Below are positions 18,401 to 26,519 of a DNA stretch of 64,000 bases, piece after piece; positions within the stretch are counted from its first letter, which is position 1; each line of letters begins with the position of its first letter. The translations under genes and the position numbers were made by a program. The stretch is from Acholeplasmataceae bacterium. Its GTDB lineage: Bacteria > Bacillota_I > Bacilli_A > Acholeplasmatales > Acholeplasmataceae. The notes beneath the pieces were generated by a model. The model worked only from the letters and a program-made list of their open reading frames with translations, did not search any database and was not told the DNA's origin. The stretch covers positions 1 to 64,000 of the forward strand of contig JAIPGC010000002.1 in assembly GCA_021736335.1 (NCBI GenBank), given 5' to 3'.

Positions 18401-18531
18401 ATTATCCCCTCCTGTTTACAACAAAAAAAGACACCAAAAAAAGCATCATATTTGTTGTCTTTGCTTTTCGGATATGCTGGATCTTCGATCCTACTACTGC
18501 TTTCTTCCATTTCTACTATTATGTCCTCCAT
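18397..18531 (-). CDS. Possible 44-codon leader ORF of the CorC operon
   Basis: From the ATG at 18531 an open frame of 44 codons ends in a TGA that overlaps the CorC ATG (ATGA). It reads MEDIIVEMEESSSRIEDPAY, then a region ending in FFGVFFCCKQEGII. The predicted transcript start (about 18542) is only about 11 bases before it, and no good ribosome binding site is seen. It spans two potential hairpins: GGATC-GAA-GATCC, and AAAGACA paired with TGTCTTT followed by a T-run. It may be a leader peptide controlling attenuation, or chance. I recognise no homologue. Confidence 0.35.
   Translation of the reverse strand: MEDIIVEMEESSSRIEDPAYPKSKDNKYDAFFGVFFCCKQEGII
18421..18462 (-). terminator. Possible attenuator hairpin in the CorC leader
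   Basis: On the minus strand AAAGACA pairs with TGTCTTT across a 26-nt loop that can add ACAAA/TTTGG-type pairs, followed directly by Ts. It lies between the promoter and the CorC ribosome binding site. Confidence 0.45.
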
Positions 18532-18548
18532 CACGATGTGATATATAC

Positions 18549-18577
18549 ATGATACAATTTTTTGAGCAAAAAGTCAA
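18549..18577 (-). promoter_or_regulatory. Promoter of the CNNM/CorC operon
   Basis: TTGACT (18577-18572), 17-base spacer, TATCAT (18554-18549) on the minus strand. This gives a leader of about 142 nt before the first CorC gene. Confidence 0.75.
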
Positions 18578-18622
18578 TGAAATGGGCAGATATCATTAAC
18601 TGTCAATTCTTTAAAGAATAAC

Positions 18623-18651
18623 TTGAATGGTTCTATGTTGTGTGCTACAAT
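18623..18651 (+). promoter_or_regulatory. Promoter of the Mn2+ riboswitch and exchanger transcript
   Basis: TTGAAT (18623-18628), 17-base spacer, TACAAT (18646-18651). The expected transcript start is at about 18658, exactly where riboswitch stem P1 begins. Confidence 0.8.
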
Positions 18652-18658
18652 AGATGCA

Positions 18659-18743
18659 TGAAGGGGAGTAGTTAGCTCTAAATTAATCGTCAGTACGGCT
18701 TATGCCCGGTTAATTTCAAGTATCCCTTGTAACGAGACCTTCA
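18659..18743 (+). ncRNA. yybP-ykoY (Mn2+-sensing) riboswitch aptamer
   Basis: The conserved blocks are present in order: GGGGAGUAG near the 5' end, CGUCAGUAC, the GGCUUAUGCC hairpin and ACGAGACC near the 3' end. P1 forms from UGAAGG (18659-18664) and CCUUCA (18738-18743). The family binds Mn2+ and typically turns on metal exporters. The 3' strand of P1 is also the 5' part of the terminator stem, so aptamer folding and termination exclude each other, consistent with Mn2+ switching the gene on. The downstream gene is a cation exchanger, which fits. Confidence 0.93.
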
Positions 18744-18770
18744 AGACAAGAGTCTTGATGGTTTTTATTA
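18737..18770 (+). terminator. Riboswitch expression platform (terminator)
   Basis: ACC-T-TCAAGAC, loop AAGA, GTCTTGA-T-GGT, then TTTTTATTA. It shares CCUUCA with aptamer stem P1, giving a mutually exclusive switch. Confidence 0.88.
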
Positions 18771-18823
18771 TGATAACGAAACAACTAGATTTTTATAATT
18801 TTTTAGAGAGGGCAAACAACATT

Positions 18824-19819
18824 ATGGATATCGTATTAAATGTCATTATAACATTATTTGGTTTTGTTCTACTCATCAAGGGTGCTGATTATTTTATTGT
18901 TTCTTCAGCTTCAATTGCTAAGAAATTCAATATATCACCATTAATCATCGGTTTGACTTTAGTTGCATTTGGCACAAGTTTACCTGAGCTTGCAGTAAGT
19001 TTCATCGCATCACTTACAGCTCACGCTGCAGGAGAAACTGCTGATATTGCCTTAGGAAACGTGATAGGATCAAATATAGCTAATCTGACCTTGATTTTAG
19101 GATTTTCAGCAATTATGATGCCAATTGCTGTAAAAAAATCAATGAATAAACAGGAATTCCCATTCTTAATCGTACTTACTGTTGTTTTTGGGATTGTTGC
19201 TTTCTTCTTTCAAAGCGATGCTCAAATCGTATGGTGGGAAGCACTCATACTACTTTTATTCTTTGCTTATTACATGTATTTGATGATACATAGTCACAAA
19301 GAAGTTGAACTCGATGAGGAAATTCATTTCGTTAATACCAAGAAAGCTATTTTTCTATTAATTCTTGGTTTAGGTGGTGTGTCATTAGGTGGATATTTAG
19401 TAACCTCTGGTTCTGAATATATTGCTATTGAATTACTTGTTAATGTATTTAGTATGACAGTGACAAGAGCTACCACCCTAGTCGGTTTAAGTATCGTATC
19501 ATTGGGGACATCATTACCAGAATTAGTAACAAGTGTTGTTGCTGCTAAAAAAGGTGAAAATGAAATCGCTCTTGGTAATATCATTGGATCAAATGTATTT
19601 AATACATTACTCATCGTTGGTCTATCTGGATTAGTTACTCCACTTGGAGTTAATGGTGATGTTTTATTTGATATCTTCATCTTAATGGGTATTACTTTAA
19701 TTACAATTGCCTTCTGTATTACAAATCAAAAAATATCAAAATTTGAGGGTTGGATTTTGATAGGTATCTATTTTTCATATATTGCATTCATTATCGTAAG
19801 AGCTTTAGGTCTTCTATAA
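18824..19819 (+). CDS. CaCA-family cation exchanger (Na+/Ca2+-exchanger type, YrbG-like), under Mn2+ riboswitch
   Basis: Integral membrane antiporter of about ten helices in two inverted repeats. Each repeat has its alpha signature: GTSLPELAVSF with GNVIGSNIANL in the first, and GTSLPELVTSVVAA with GNIIGSNVFNTLL in the second. I place the start at the ATG at 18824 (331 aa) because the track start at 18755 lies inside the riboswitch terminator and family members begin just before the first helix. The Mn2+ riboswitch upstream suggests it exports Mn2+ (or Ca2+ with Mn2+ sensing) to prevent overload. A terminator follows the gene. Confidence 0.9.
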   Translation: MDIVLNVIITLFGFVLLIKGADYFIVSSASIAKKFNISPLIIGLTLVAFGTSLPELAVSFIASLTAHAAGETADIALGNVIGSNIANLTLILGFSAIMMPIAVKKSMNKQEFPFLIVLTVVFGIVAFFFQSDAQIVWWEALILLLFFAYYMYLMIHSHKEVELDEEIHFVNTKKAIFLLILGLGGVSLGGYLVTSGSEYIAIELLVNVFSMTVTRATTLVGLSIVSLGTSLPELVTSVVAAKKGENEIALGNIIGSNVFNTLLIVGLSGLVTPLGVNGDVLFDIFILMGITLITIAFCITNQKISKFEGWILIGIYFSYIAFIIVRALGLL

Positions 19820-19824
19820 AAAAC

Positions 19825-19849
19825 AAATCCCAAATTCTGGGATTTTTTT
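19825..19849 (+). terminator. Terminator after the exchanger gene
   Basis: AAATCCCA, loop AATTC, TGGGATTT followed by a T-run. It directly abuts the convergent hydrolase stop. Confidence 0.88.
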
Positions 19850-20503
19850 TTATGCAAAATTTAATATGATTTCTTTAAGATAATAAGTATTCATTATGTA
19901 ACTATCGTGAGTGTGTCCCTTAATAATCAATAGCCTAGAGCCATGAATACCATGATGTATTTGTTTTGTATGTGCATACTTTATGACATCATTTTCACCA
20001 GCTAAAATCAGTGTTGGGCAAATAATTTTATTTAAGTCACTTTGTTTAATATCGGGTTCATTTAACATCAATTCAATTAAAGGATTGTTTGTTTTTTGAT
20101 ACTCTTCTTGCATTCTTATCATCAATTTCTTAGTGACACCAAACGGATTAAGACTACCACCTGCTAAAATCATTTTATCAAATAAATCTGGATATCTGGA
20201 AGCCAAAATCATCGCAATTATCGCTCCATCACTAAAGCCAAAAACAATTGGTTTGCAAAGCTTCAGCTGATGAATAAAATGGTAAATATCTTGTCCCATA
20301 TCTTCATAATGAAGAGGCAAATTTTTTTGCGATTTACCATGATTTCTGGAATCGATTTGATAACATTCATAATACTCACTTAAAGACTTAACAAGGCTGT
20401 TAAATGTTTCATGGTCCTCGCCATTTCCATGCAGAAAAATGAGTGGTTTACCTTTGCCATTTTTCTCATAAAACAATTCAATTCCATTTACTAAAATCTT
20501 CAT
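19850..20503 (-). CDS. Alpha/beta hydrolase
   Basis: Soluble serine hydrolase of 217 residues from the ATG at 20503, which has AGGTGA upstream; the track start at 20554 would run back into the rnpB terminator. Motifs: FLHGNGEDHE oxyanion region, DSRNHGKS, nucleophile elbow GFSDGA (Ser91), acid in LAGENDVI and histidine in KGHTHDSY. It belongs to the broad peptidase/esterase-like group of small alpha/beta hydrolases and is not close to the three hydrolases at the window start, which have YGGE elbows. It sits between a terminator and rnpB; the substrate is unknown. Confidence 0.82.
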   Translation of the reverse strand: MKILVNGIELFYEKNGKGKPLIFLHGNGEDHETFNSLVKSLSEYYECYQIDSRNHGKSQKNLPLHYEDMGQDIYHFIHQLKLCKPIVFGFSDGAIIAMILASRYPDLFDKMILAGGSLNPFGVTKKLMIRMQEEYQKTNNPLIELMLNEPDIKQSDLNKIICPTLILAGENDVIKYAHTKQIHHGIHGSRLLIIKGHTHDSYIMNTYYLKEIILNFA

Positions 20504-20515
20504 ATTTTCACCTAG

Positions 20516-20536
20516 CAAAAAGGTCCCGAGGGACCT
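20516..20536 (-). terminator. Terminator of rnpB
   Basis: AGGTCCC/GGGACCT near-perfect stem with a tiny loop, followed by TTTTTG on the minus strand. Confidence 0.85.
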
Positions 20537-20884
20537 TAATATGTCAATGTGCATAAGCCATGTTCTGTTCCCTAAAAGGGTGTGATCATTTATCTCTACA
20601 TCGTAGCATATATCGACTTTGATTCGTCTTTATACGTGCCCCTACCAAATTTTGGGTTGCTAGCTTGAGGGGTTTACCGCGTTTCATTTGTTCATTTCTG
20701 AACAACTCGTTTCTGTGGCACATTACGTCTAGGTCATAGTTTCCCTTAGACCATCAAACGCCGTTACGATTTCTCGTACCCTAAGTTATTTTTTCCTTAG
20801 GCACAAACACTACATTCATCTCAGAATGTGCTAGCATGGACTTTCCTAACCTAAATGAATAGGCTCGATCACCTTCCACTGACA
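20537..20884 (-). ncRNA. rnpB: RNase P RNA
   Basis: Catalytic RNA that matures tRNA 5' ends. On the minus strand the 5' part reads GTGGAAGGTGATCGAGCC, then GGAAAGTCCATGCTAGCAC (the universal GAAAGUCC core), later GACGTAATGTGCCACAGAAA and AAACCCCTCAAGC, and near the 3' end ACAGAACATGGCTTATG (pairs with the 5' core as P4). The length of about 345-350 nt suits a bacterial RNA, and the layout looks more like the Bacillus (B) type than the A type, but I did not fold it fully. It has its own promoter and terminator. Confidence 0.95.
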
Positions 20885-20890
20885 AAAATC

Positions 20891-20919
20891 ATTATATCAC
20901 AAAGTCAAATATACAACAA
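20891..20919 (-). promoter_or_regulatory. Promoter of rnpB
   Basis: TTGTTG (20919-20914), 17-base spacer, extended TGA-TATAAT (-10 at 20896-20891) on the minus strand. The start would be at about 20884. Confidence 0.75.
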
Positions 20920-20930
20920 GTAATGCTTAA

Positions 20931-21527
20931 TTATTCAGCATCTGCTTCAGTTTCTACTTCAACTTCTTCTTCAACTTCTTCTTCAACTTCTTCAACCTTT
21001 ACATGAACTTCTTTAATTGTTACAATCGTATGTTCAGGATCTTCTAAAAGATGAATATGTTGTTCAAGTTTCAAATCTTTAACCTTTACTGAATCTCCAA
21101 GATGTAATTTGGAAACATCTATTTCAATATGTGATACACCATATCCTGGTAAATATTCAGCATGTATTTCAGTTAATGTTTCTTGAGGATAAAGTTTCGT
21201 TTTGTGGAAAACTTCTTTACCAATAAGTACTACTGGAATCATTGCAGAAACTCTTTCCTTAGCTCCAACACAACGTAAATCAAAATGAATGATATCATTT
21301 GGTTTTAAAACTGTTGTTTCAACATGTTGAATATATGCGAAATGTTGTTTCCCCTCTAATTTAACCTTAAAGGTAAGGTTCTTCCCATGAGCTTTAAGTG
21401 CTTCTTTAAACTCTTTTTCATCAACTTGAATCGATGTTGATTTGAATGATGTTCCATACATCACCCCAGGTATTTTATTTGCATTGCGTACTTTTCGAAT
21501 AGGATCTACTCTTAATTCTAAATTCAT
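20931..21527 (-). CDS. rplY: Ribosomal protein L25, long (CTC/TL5) form
   Basis: Binds 5S rRNA in the 50S subunit. The protein of 198 residues has the N-terminal L25 domain (VRNANKIPGVMYG, HFAYIQHVETTVLKPNDIIHFDLRCV) and the C-terminal beta domain of the CTC form (LPGYGVSHIEIDVSKLHLGDSVKVKDL), ending in an acidic repeat tail of V/E (EEVEEEVEEEVEVETEADAE). AAAGGAG precedes the ATG and an extended -10 (TGGTATAAT) lies upstream. It is a single-gene unit between pnp and rnpB. Confidence 0.94.
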   Translation of the reverse strand: MNLELRVDPIRKVRNANKIPGVMYGTSFKSTSIQVDEKEFKEALKAHGKNLTFKVKLEGKQHFAYIQHVETTVLKPNDIIHFDLRCVGAKERVSAMIPVVLIGKEVFHKTKLYPQETLTEIHAEYLPGYGVSHIEIDVSKLHLGDSVKVKDLKLEQHIHLLEDPEHTIVTIKEVHVKVEEVEEEVEEEVEVETEADAE

Positions 21528-21555
21528 AGTTATTCTCCTTTCATTCTTTATGTCT

Positions 21556-21564
21556 ATTATACCA
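21556..21564 (-). promoter_or_regulatory. Extended -10 promoter of rplY
   Basis: TGG-TATAAT on the minus strand (-10 at 21561-21556), about 30 bases before the start codon. No good -35 is seen. Confidence 0.6.
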
Positions 21565-21592
21565 TTTTTTAAGTATATTATGTTGAGTCGTG

Positions 21593-21622
21593 CGAAAAAA
21601 AATGGAGTTTCTCAACTCCATT
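21593..21622 (-). terminator. Terminator of pnp
   Basis: AATGGAGTT, GAGA, AACTCCATT on the minus strand, followed by a T-run of eight. Confidence 0.9.
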
Positions 21623-21628
21623 TAAATA

Positions 21629-23761
21629 CTATTTTGCTGATAAAGCATCTTTTCTTGATAAATCGACACGACCTTTATCGTCAATACCAATACACTTAAC
21701 TAGGATTTGATCACCAAGTGATACAACTGACTCAACTTTTTCTACACGTTCTTTAGCAAGACGTGAGATATGAACTAATCCTTCAGTTCCTGGCCACAAT
21801 TCTACGAAACAACCAAATTTTTCAATACGTGTAACTTTACCTTCATAAATCTTACCGACTTCAGCTTCACGAACTAAATCCATGATACGTAGTGCAGCAC
21901 TTTCAATCCATTTAGTTTCCATATGCATTAAGATGACTTTTCCGCTTTGATCAATATCAATCTTGACACCATTGTTATCTTCGATAATTTTAGTAATGAT
22001 TTTACCACCAGCCCCAATAACATCTCTGATCTTGTCTGGATTAATCATAATAAGTTTCACTTTTGGTGCATATTTTGATAAATCAGGAGCAACTGTAGGA
22101 ATGGTTTCCAGCATATGCTTTAAGATATGCAATCTGCTTAATCTTGCTTGTTCAAGAGCTTCTTTTAAGATTTGTTCAGTGATACCTGAAATCTTGATAT
22201 CCATTTGTAAAGCTGTAATTCCAGTTTCAGTTCCAGCAACCTTGAAATCCATGTCGCCTTCATGATCTTCCATACCTTGAATATCAGATAGAATAGTATA
22301 GTAATCGCCTTCTTTAATCAGACCCATTGCTATACCTGCAACTGGTGCTTTAATGGGAACACCAGCAGCCATAAGTGCCATTGTACCAGCACAAATTGTT
22401 GCTTGAGAGCTTGATCCATTTGATTCAAGAATTTCTGAAACAATACGAATAGTATATGGGAATTCTTCTTCATTAGGTAGTACTTGCAATAATGCGCGTT
22501 CACCTAATGCTCCATGACCTACTTCACGACGTCCAACAAAACCATAACGTCCTGTTTCACCAACACTAAATGGTGGAAAATTATAATGTAGCATGAATCT
22601 CTTTGAATCATCAAGTCCTAAACCATCAATAATCTGATTTTCACCTAATGCTCCAAGTGTAACGACACCTAATGCTTGAGTTTGACCTCTCGTAAATAAG
22701 CTTGATCCATGAGTTCTAGGTAAAACATCAACACGAGATGATAGTGGTCTGATTTCATCAACCTTACGTCCATCAGGACGAACTTTATCTTGTGTGATCA
22801 AACGTCTAACTTCAGCTGTAACGATACCATCAAGTACTTTTTTAACTTGAGCTAAATAACTCTTTTGAGATTTCTCATCAAATACTTTGACACCATCATA
22901 AACTTTGAAGAATGATTTCTTTTCAAAATGTTCAATTGCTTCTTCTGAGATTGCATCAATCGCATGATATCTTTCAAGCTTATCAAAGATTGAAACTGCT
23001 TGAATTAAACGATCTTTAGCATAAGCATTAACTTCTTTTCTTACGTCTTCATCAACAGCGAAATCATCAAAATCCATTTTAACAATTTCGAAATCTGCTA
23101 GTATTGTTTCTTGAAATTCAATTAATTCTTTGATAATTCCATGTCCAAACATAATCGCTTTTAAAATATCTTCTTCATTAACTTGCTTAGCACCAGCTTC
23201 AACCATATTGATAGCGTCTTTGGTTCCAGTAACAATTAAATCAATATCACTTTCAAGTAGTTGATCAGGTGTTGGGTTGATGATAAATTCATCATTGATT
23301 CTACCAATTTGAACACCTGCGATTGGTCCATTAAACGGAATGTTCGAAAGACCAAGAACGATTGATGACCCTAATAATGATGCCATTTCAGTGGTACATT
23401 CTGGATCACTTGATAAAACTGTATTAATGACTTGAACTTCATTCTTAAATCCTTCTGGAAATAAGGGACGAAGTGGTCTATCAATTAAACGTGATGTTAA
23501 CGTTTCATGTTCTGAAGGTCTACCTTCTCTTCTTAAAAATCCTCCGGGGATCTTTCCAGCTGCATAAAGCTTTTCCTGATATATTACCATTAAAGGGAAG
23601 AAATCTTGAGTGGAAGCTTCGTTTCTAGCTGTTACAACACTAAGTACTGTAGAGTCACCATATGAAATTAAAGCTGAGCCATGTGCTTGCTTCGCCATTT
23701 CACCTGTTTCAACACGTAGAACTCTACCGCCTAGTGTCGTTTCATAAACTTTTTTTTGCAT
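21629..23761 (-). CDS. pnp: Polyribonucleotide nucleotidyltransferase (PNPase)
   Basis: Phosphorolytic 3'-5' exoribonuclease, a trimer in the cytoplasm, 710 residues as expected. The order is first RNase PH domain, helical linker, second RNase PH domain ([25 protein letters not shown]), KH domain ([15 protein letters not shown]) and a C-terminal S1 domain ([31 protein letters not shown]). It lies downstream of rpsO, the classical rpsO-pnp order, but has its own promoter (TGGTATAAT) and a terminator separates it from rpsO. The 60-nt AT-rich leader could be involved in autoregulation; I see no clear hairpin. Confidence 0.97.
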   Translation of the reverse strand: MQKKVYETTLGGRVLRVETGEMAKQAHGSALISYGDSTVLSVVTARNEASTQDFFPLMVIYQEKLYAAGKIPGGFLRREGRPSEHETLTSRLIDRPLRPLFPEGFKNEVQVINTVLSSDPECTTEMASLLGSSIVLGLSNIPFNGPIAGVQIGRINDEFIINPTPDQLLESDIDLIVTGTKDAINMVEAGAKQVNEEDILKAIMFGHGIIKELIEFQETILADFEIVKMDFDDFAVDEDVRKEVNAYAKDRLIQAVSIFDKLERYHAIDAISEEAIEHFEKKSFFKVYDGVKVFDEKSQKSYLAQVKKVLDGIVTAEVRRLITQDKVRPDGRKVDEIRPLSSRVDVLPRTHGSSLFTRGQTQALGVVTLGALGENQIIDGLGLDDSKRFMLHYNFPPFSVGETGRYGFVGRREVGHGALGERALLQVLPNEEEFPYTIRIVSEILESNGSSSQATICAGTMALMAAGVPIKAPVAGIAMGLIKEGDYYTILSDIQGMEDHEGDMDFKVAGTETGITALQMDIKISGITEQILKEALEQARLSRLHILKHMLETIPTVAPDLSKYAPKVKLIMINPDKIRDVIGAGGKIITKIIEDNNGVKIDIDQSGKVILMHMETKWIESAALRIMDLVREAEVGKIYEGKVTRIEKFGCFVELWPGTEGLVHISRLAKERVEKVESVVSLGDQILVKCIGIDDKGRVDLSRKDALSAK

Positions 23762-23814
23762 GATATAAAATCTCCTTCATTTTATATTTCTTTTCTATTT
23801 TTTTAACCTTATTT

Positions 23815-23823
23815 ATTATACCA
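23815..23823 (-). promoter_or_regulatory. Extended -10 promoter of pnp
   Basis: TGG-TATAAT on the minus strand (-10 at 23820-23815), with TTGATA upstream at short spacing (15). Confidence 0.6.
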
Positions 23824-23951
23824 CAATTTATAATTTATCAACTTAAATTAGATTGTTTGGTAAACAAAGAGATATTTTATCGAATCAATAGAACAAGTCT
23901 TACTGTTTTTAATAATAATCACATCAAAATAACTGATTTATTCAATTATGA

Positions 23952-23980
23952 GTAAAAAAAAAGATTGCATGTGCAATCTT
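23952..23980 (-). terminator. Terminator of rpsO
   Basis: AAGATTGCA and TGCAATCTT around a tiny loop, then a long T-run on the minus strand. The stem begins right after the rpsO stop. Confidence 0.88.
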
Positions 23981-23981
23981 T

Positions 23982-24251
23982 TTAACGACGTAATCCAAGT
24001 TTTTGAATCAATACTTGATAACGTTCTACATCTTTTGTACGTAGATACTTTAACAAGCGACGTCTTAGTCCGATCTTCATATAAAGACCACGACGAGAGT
24101 GAAAATCATGAATATGCTTTTGAAGATGGTCATTCAAATCATTGATTTCTTGTGTAAGAACAGCGATTTGAACTTCTGGTGAACCAGTGTCTCCTTCTTT
24201 TGTTGCATAAGCTTTGATGATTTCAGTCTTTTTTGCCTTATCTAATGCCAT
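23982..24251 (-). CDS. rpsO: Ribosomal protein S15
   Basis: Binds the central domain of 16S rRNA during 30S assembly. It has 89 residues, the standard size, with the family's [31 protein letters not shown] and LRRRLLKYL blocks. AAAGGA sits six bases before the ATG. A 60-nt G/C-richer leader lies between a TTGCAT-16-TACAAT promoter and the start, a plausible autoregulatory site for S15. Confidence 0.97.
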   Translation of the reverse strand: MALDKAKKTEIIKAYATKEGDTGSPEVQIAVLTQEINDLNDHLQKHIHDFHSRRGLYMKIGLRRRLLKYLRTKDVERYQVLIQKLGLRR

Positions 24252-24346
24252 AGTGTTTCCTTTCTCGAATAACTAAAGAAGGGGTTGGCGTTCCCACATC
24301 CTTGTTACCGCCTTTTATATTGTAGCATTTTTTTTATAAAATGCAA
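24252..24346 (-). promoter_or_regulatory. rpsO promoter and structured leader (candidate S15 autoregulatory RNA)
   Basis: Promoter TTGCAT (24346-24341), 16-base spacer, TACAAT (24324-24319). The leader contains AAGGCGGTAACAAGG and GGGAACGCC, which can pair GGCG/CGCC across an internal GGATG; it is much richer in G/C than its surroundings. S15 represses its own mRNA in several bacteria with differing leader folds; here it is inference. Confidence 0.5.
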
Positions 24347-24670
24347 CTATATTTTAACAAATTGATCGACGTTGACGACAAATACTGTTGCCCCGCCAAC
24401 TTCTACTTCTATCGGTAAAGCTGAGAATGCTCCAAACTCATTTACAATTGTATTTGGAACGAGTTTTGTTCTCTTTTTACTGTGAGCTTCGATGATTTCA
24501 AGAGCTTGAGGTACCTTTTCATCATTGACACCAATGAGAAATGTGACGTTACCAGCTCTTAAGAATCCTCCAGTGGTTGCAAGTCGTGTTGAAAAAAATC
24601 TATCTTTGACTAAAGCTTTTTGGACTTTGTTCGCATCATCATTAGATACGATAGCCAATATTAATTTCAT
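24347..24670 (-). CDS. darA: Cyclic di-AMP receptor, PII-like (DarA/PstA)
   Basis: Small trimeric PII-like protein that binds c-di-AMP. From the ATG at 24670 (GGTGGGTGG upstream; the track's GTG at 24682 is less likely) it has 107 residues. Diagnostic blocks: MKLILAIVSNDDANKV at the start, FFSTRLATTGGFLRAGN around the ligand loop, FLIGVNDEKV, and the C-terminal VGGATVFVVNVDQF. It follows ribF in the truB-ribF-darA order, 24 bases after its stop. It implies that c-di-AMP signalling exists in this organism; the cyclase is not in the window. Confidence 0.92.
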   Translation of the reverse strand: MKLILAIVSNDDANKVQKALVKDRFFSTRLATTGGFLRAGNVTFLIGVNDEKVPQALEIIEAHSKKRTKLVPNTIVNEFGAFSALPIEVEVGGATVFVVNVDQFVKI

Positions 24671-24694
24671 ATAACCACCCACCTTATAGGATTA

Positions 24695-25600
24695 TTATAA
24701 CATAATTTTAAGATTTGTTAATCTTCTAACAACAATTTCATCTTTCTTAAGTTGCTCGATTAATTCTTTTTTTCCTTTAAATTTAAGCTCATCTCTGAAC
24801 CGTTCAAAAAAGACTATATCCAAGGTTTCACCGTATATATCTTTATTAAAATCAAGGATGTAAACCTCTAGTCTTTTCTCCAAACTAAAGTTTAATGTTG
24901 GGTTGTTTCCGATATTTGCCATTGCATGATACCATTTACCCTTATATAGAACTCTGACATAATAAACACCGCTTTCCGGTAGAAAGTAATGATCATAATC
25001 AATATTAGCTGTTGGAAACCCTAATTTATGTCCAACATGATTCCCATGAACAACCTGTCCTTTAATATGGTAATGTCTATTCAGAAGTTTGCGTGCTGAT
25101 TCTAAATCTCCTGCTAAGAGAAAATCCTTGACATATGTCGTTGAAAGTCTTGTGTTATTGTAAAGCATGTCTTCAACAATATCAACAATAAACCATTTTC
25201 TGAGATCATTAATTGTTCCAACTCCACGATATGCAAATCTAGCATCTCTACCAATAACAAGACGCTTCACTTTAATTCTTCTTAGGAATGCTACAAATTC
25301 TTCAACTGACAAATGTGAGAATTCCATATTAAAATCGACAATAAAGACATAATCTAATCCATAACTAGAAAATAATTCAATTTTATCATTCTTTTGAGTC
25401 AATGTTTTAAACGCGTGTTTTCTTAAAAACGTAGATGGATGAGGATCAAAAGTCATAACAGCATGTCTAGTATCCGTATAAGATATGACACGCTTAATTA
25501 GCTCTTGATGTCCTAAATGAAGACCATCAAAATTACCAATGGTCAAAGTAAGAGGTTCATCATTTTCTATTAAATTATAGTTTGCTGAAATGATTTTCAT
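24695..25600 (-). CDS. ribF: Bifunctional riboflavin kinase / FAD synthetase
   Basis: Makes FMN from riboflavin and then FAD. The protein of 301 residues has an N-terminal nucleotidyltransferase domain with IGNFDGLHLGHQELI (the HxGH motif) and the central FIVDFNMEFSHLSVEEFV block, then a C-terminal riboflavin kinase domain with GKLGFPTANI-like HKLGFPTANIDYDHYFLPESGVYYV and NIGNNPTLN. It starts 8 bases after the truB stop. truB-ribF is a common pairing near rpsO-pnp. No riboflavin synthesis genes are nearby, so riboflavin is probably imported. Confidence 0.95.
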   Translation of the reverse strand: MKIISANYNLIENDEPLTLTIGNFDGLHLGHQELIKRVISYTDTRHAVMTFDPHPSTFLRKHAFKTLTQKNDKIELFSSYGLDYVFIVDFNMEFSHLSVEEFVAFLRRIKVKRLVIGRDARFAYRGVGTINDLRKWFIVDIVEDMLYNNTRLSTTYVKDFLLAGDLESARKLLNRHYHIKGQVVHGNHVGHKLGFPTANIDYDHYFLPESGVYYVRVLYKGKWYHAMANIGNNPTLNFSLEKRLEVYILDFNKDIYGETLDIVFFERFRDELKFKGKKELIEQLKKDEIVVRRLTNLKIML

Positions 25601-25608
25601 TATGACTC

Positions 25609-26457
25609 CTAAAAAATTAAAACTGGTTTATATAGATTTTCGGCTTTAACTTCATAATATGCAATCATCTGTTTGCTTTCATCACAAACAATAAATGGTT
25701 GATCAGTTACAAGTTGTCTGTCATCTAAATAAACTCCATTTTTAACCAATCCAATCATATAATCATTTAAAATGATTTTAGAATGGTCTTTAAAAAATAG
25801 TTCTAAAGATATGATATCATTTTTTGACAAATCTTCAATACTTTTTGATTTTTCTATAGTATAACTACCAATTGATGATCGATTTAATTGTTCAAGTGCT
25901 CCATAAGTATGAAGTTTCTCTGCAAGATCAACTGCGAGACTTCTTATATAGGTTCCCTTGGATACAACTGAAGAAAAAGCATAACGAGTTGAATCAAGTT
26001 GATGTATCAACTTAAAATCATAAATCTGAACCAATCTTGATTCACGTTCAACATCTAACCCTTGTCTTGCAAGTTCATAAAGTTTTTGTCCATTTTGCTT
26101 AATCGCTGAGTACATAGGTGGCATTTGCATATATGAGCCTACCATCTGTTTCATTGCATCGTTTAACTCTTTAAGTCCAAACCCAACGCTTTTAGTTGCT
26201 AATATTGTACCTGTAGTATCATATGTATCATAATGATTTCCAAATGCGATGATTCCCTCATAAGCTTTATCGAGATTGGAAAATAAATAAGCTAATTTAG
26301 TAGCTTTTCCAACACAAAGAATAAGTAGGCCGCTTGCAAAAGGATCTAATGTACCAGTATGACCTATTTTGTCGAGATGAAATTTCTTTTTAATCTTAAA
26401 AACAACATCATGTGATGTCATTCCTTTATCTTTATTAACTAGAAAAAAACCGTCCAT
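25609..26457 (-). CDS. truB: tRNA pseudouridine(55) synthase
   Basis: Makes pseudouridine 55 in the T-loop of tRNAs. The catalytic block GHTGTLDPFASGLL carries the Asp nucleophile; the start FFLVNKDKGMTSHDVV and the later PPMYSAIKQNGQKLYELARQG and SKGTYIRSLAVDLA are family signatures. The 282 residues are slightly short at the C-terminus, with a reduced PUA-like tail. A TATAAT (26474-26479, minus strand) is just upstream. First gene of truB-ribF-darA. Confidence 0.95.
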   Translation of the reverse strand: MDGFFLVNKDKGMTSHDVVFKIKKKFHLDKIGHTGTLDPFASGLLILCVGKATKLAYLFSNLDKAYEGIIAFGNHYDTYDTTGTILATKSVGFGLKELNDAMKQMVGSYMQMPPMYSAIKQNGQKLYELARQGLDVERESRLVQIYDFKLIHQLDSTRYAFSSVVSKGTYIRSLAVDLAEKLHTYGALEQLNRSSIGSYTIEKSKSIEDLSKNDIISLELFFKDHSKIILNDYMIGLVKNGVYLDDRQLVTDQPFIVCDESKQMIAYYEVKAENLYKPVLIF

Positions 26458-26493
26458 ATGATCACCACTTCAAATTATACACTAATTAGATAG

Positions 26494-26517
26494 ATAAAAA
26501 AAGCACTTGCGTGCTCT
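26494..26517 (-). terminator. Terminator of trxA
   Basis: AGCAC-GCAA-GTGCT stem-loop followed by seven Ts on the minus strand. Confidence 0.82.
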
Positions 26518-26519
26518 AA

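Noticed and set aside
18306-18599. Plus-strand ORF of 97 aa over the CorC start and leader
   Set aside because: It runs antisense through the CorC start and its promoter; no binding site and no domain.
20504-20930. Coding gene in the gap between the hydrolase and rplY
   Set aside because: The gap is filled by rnpB with promoter and terminator.
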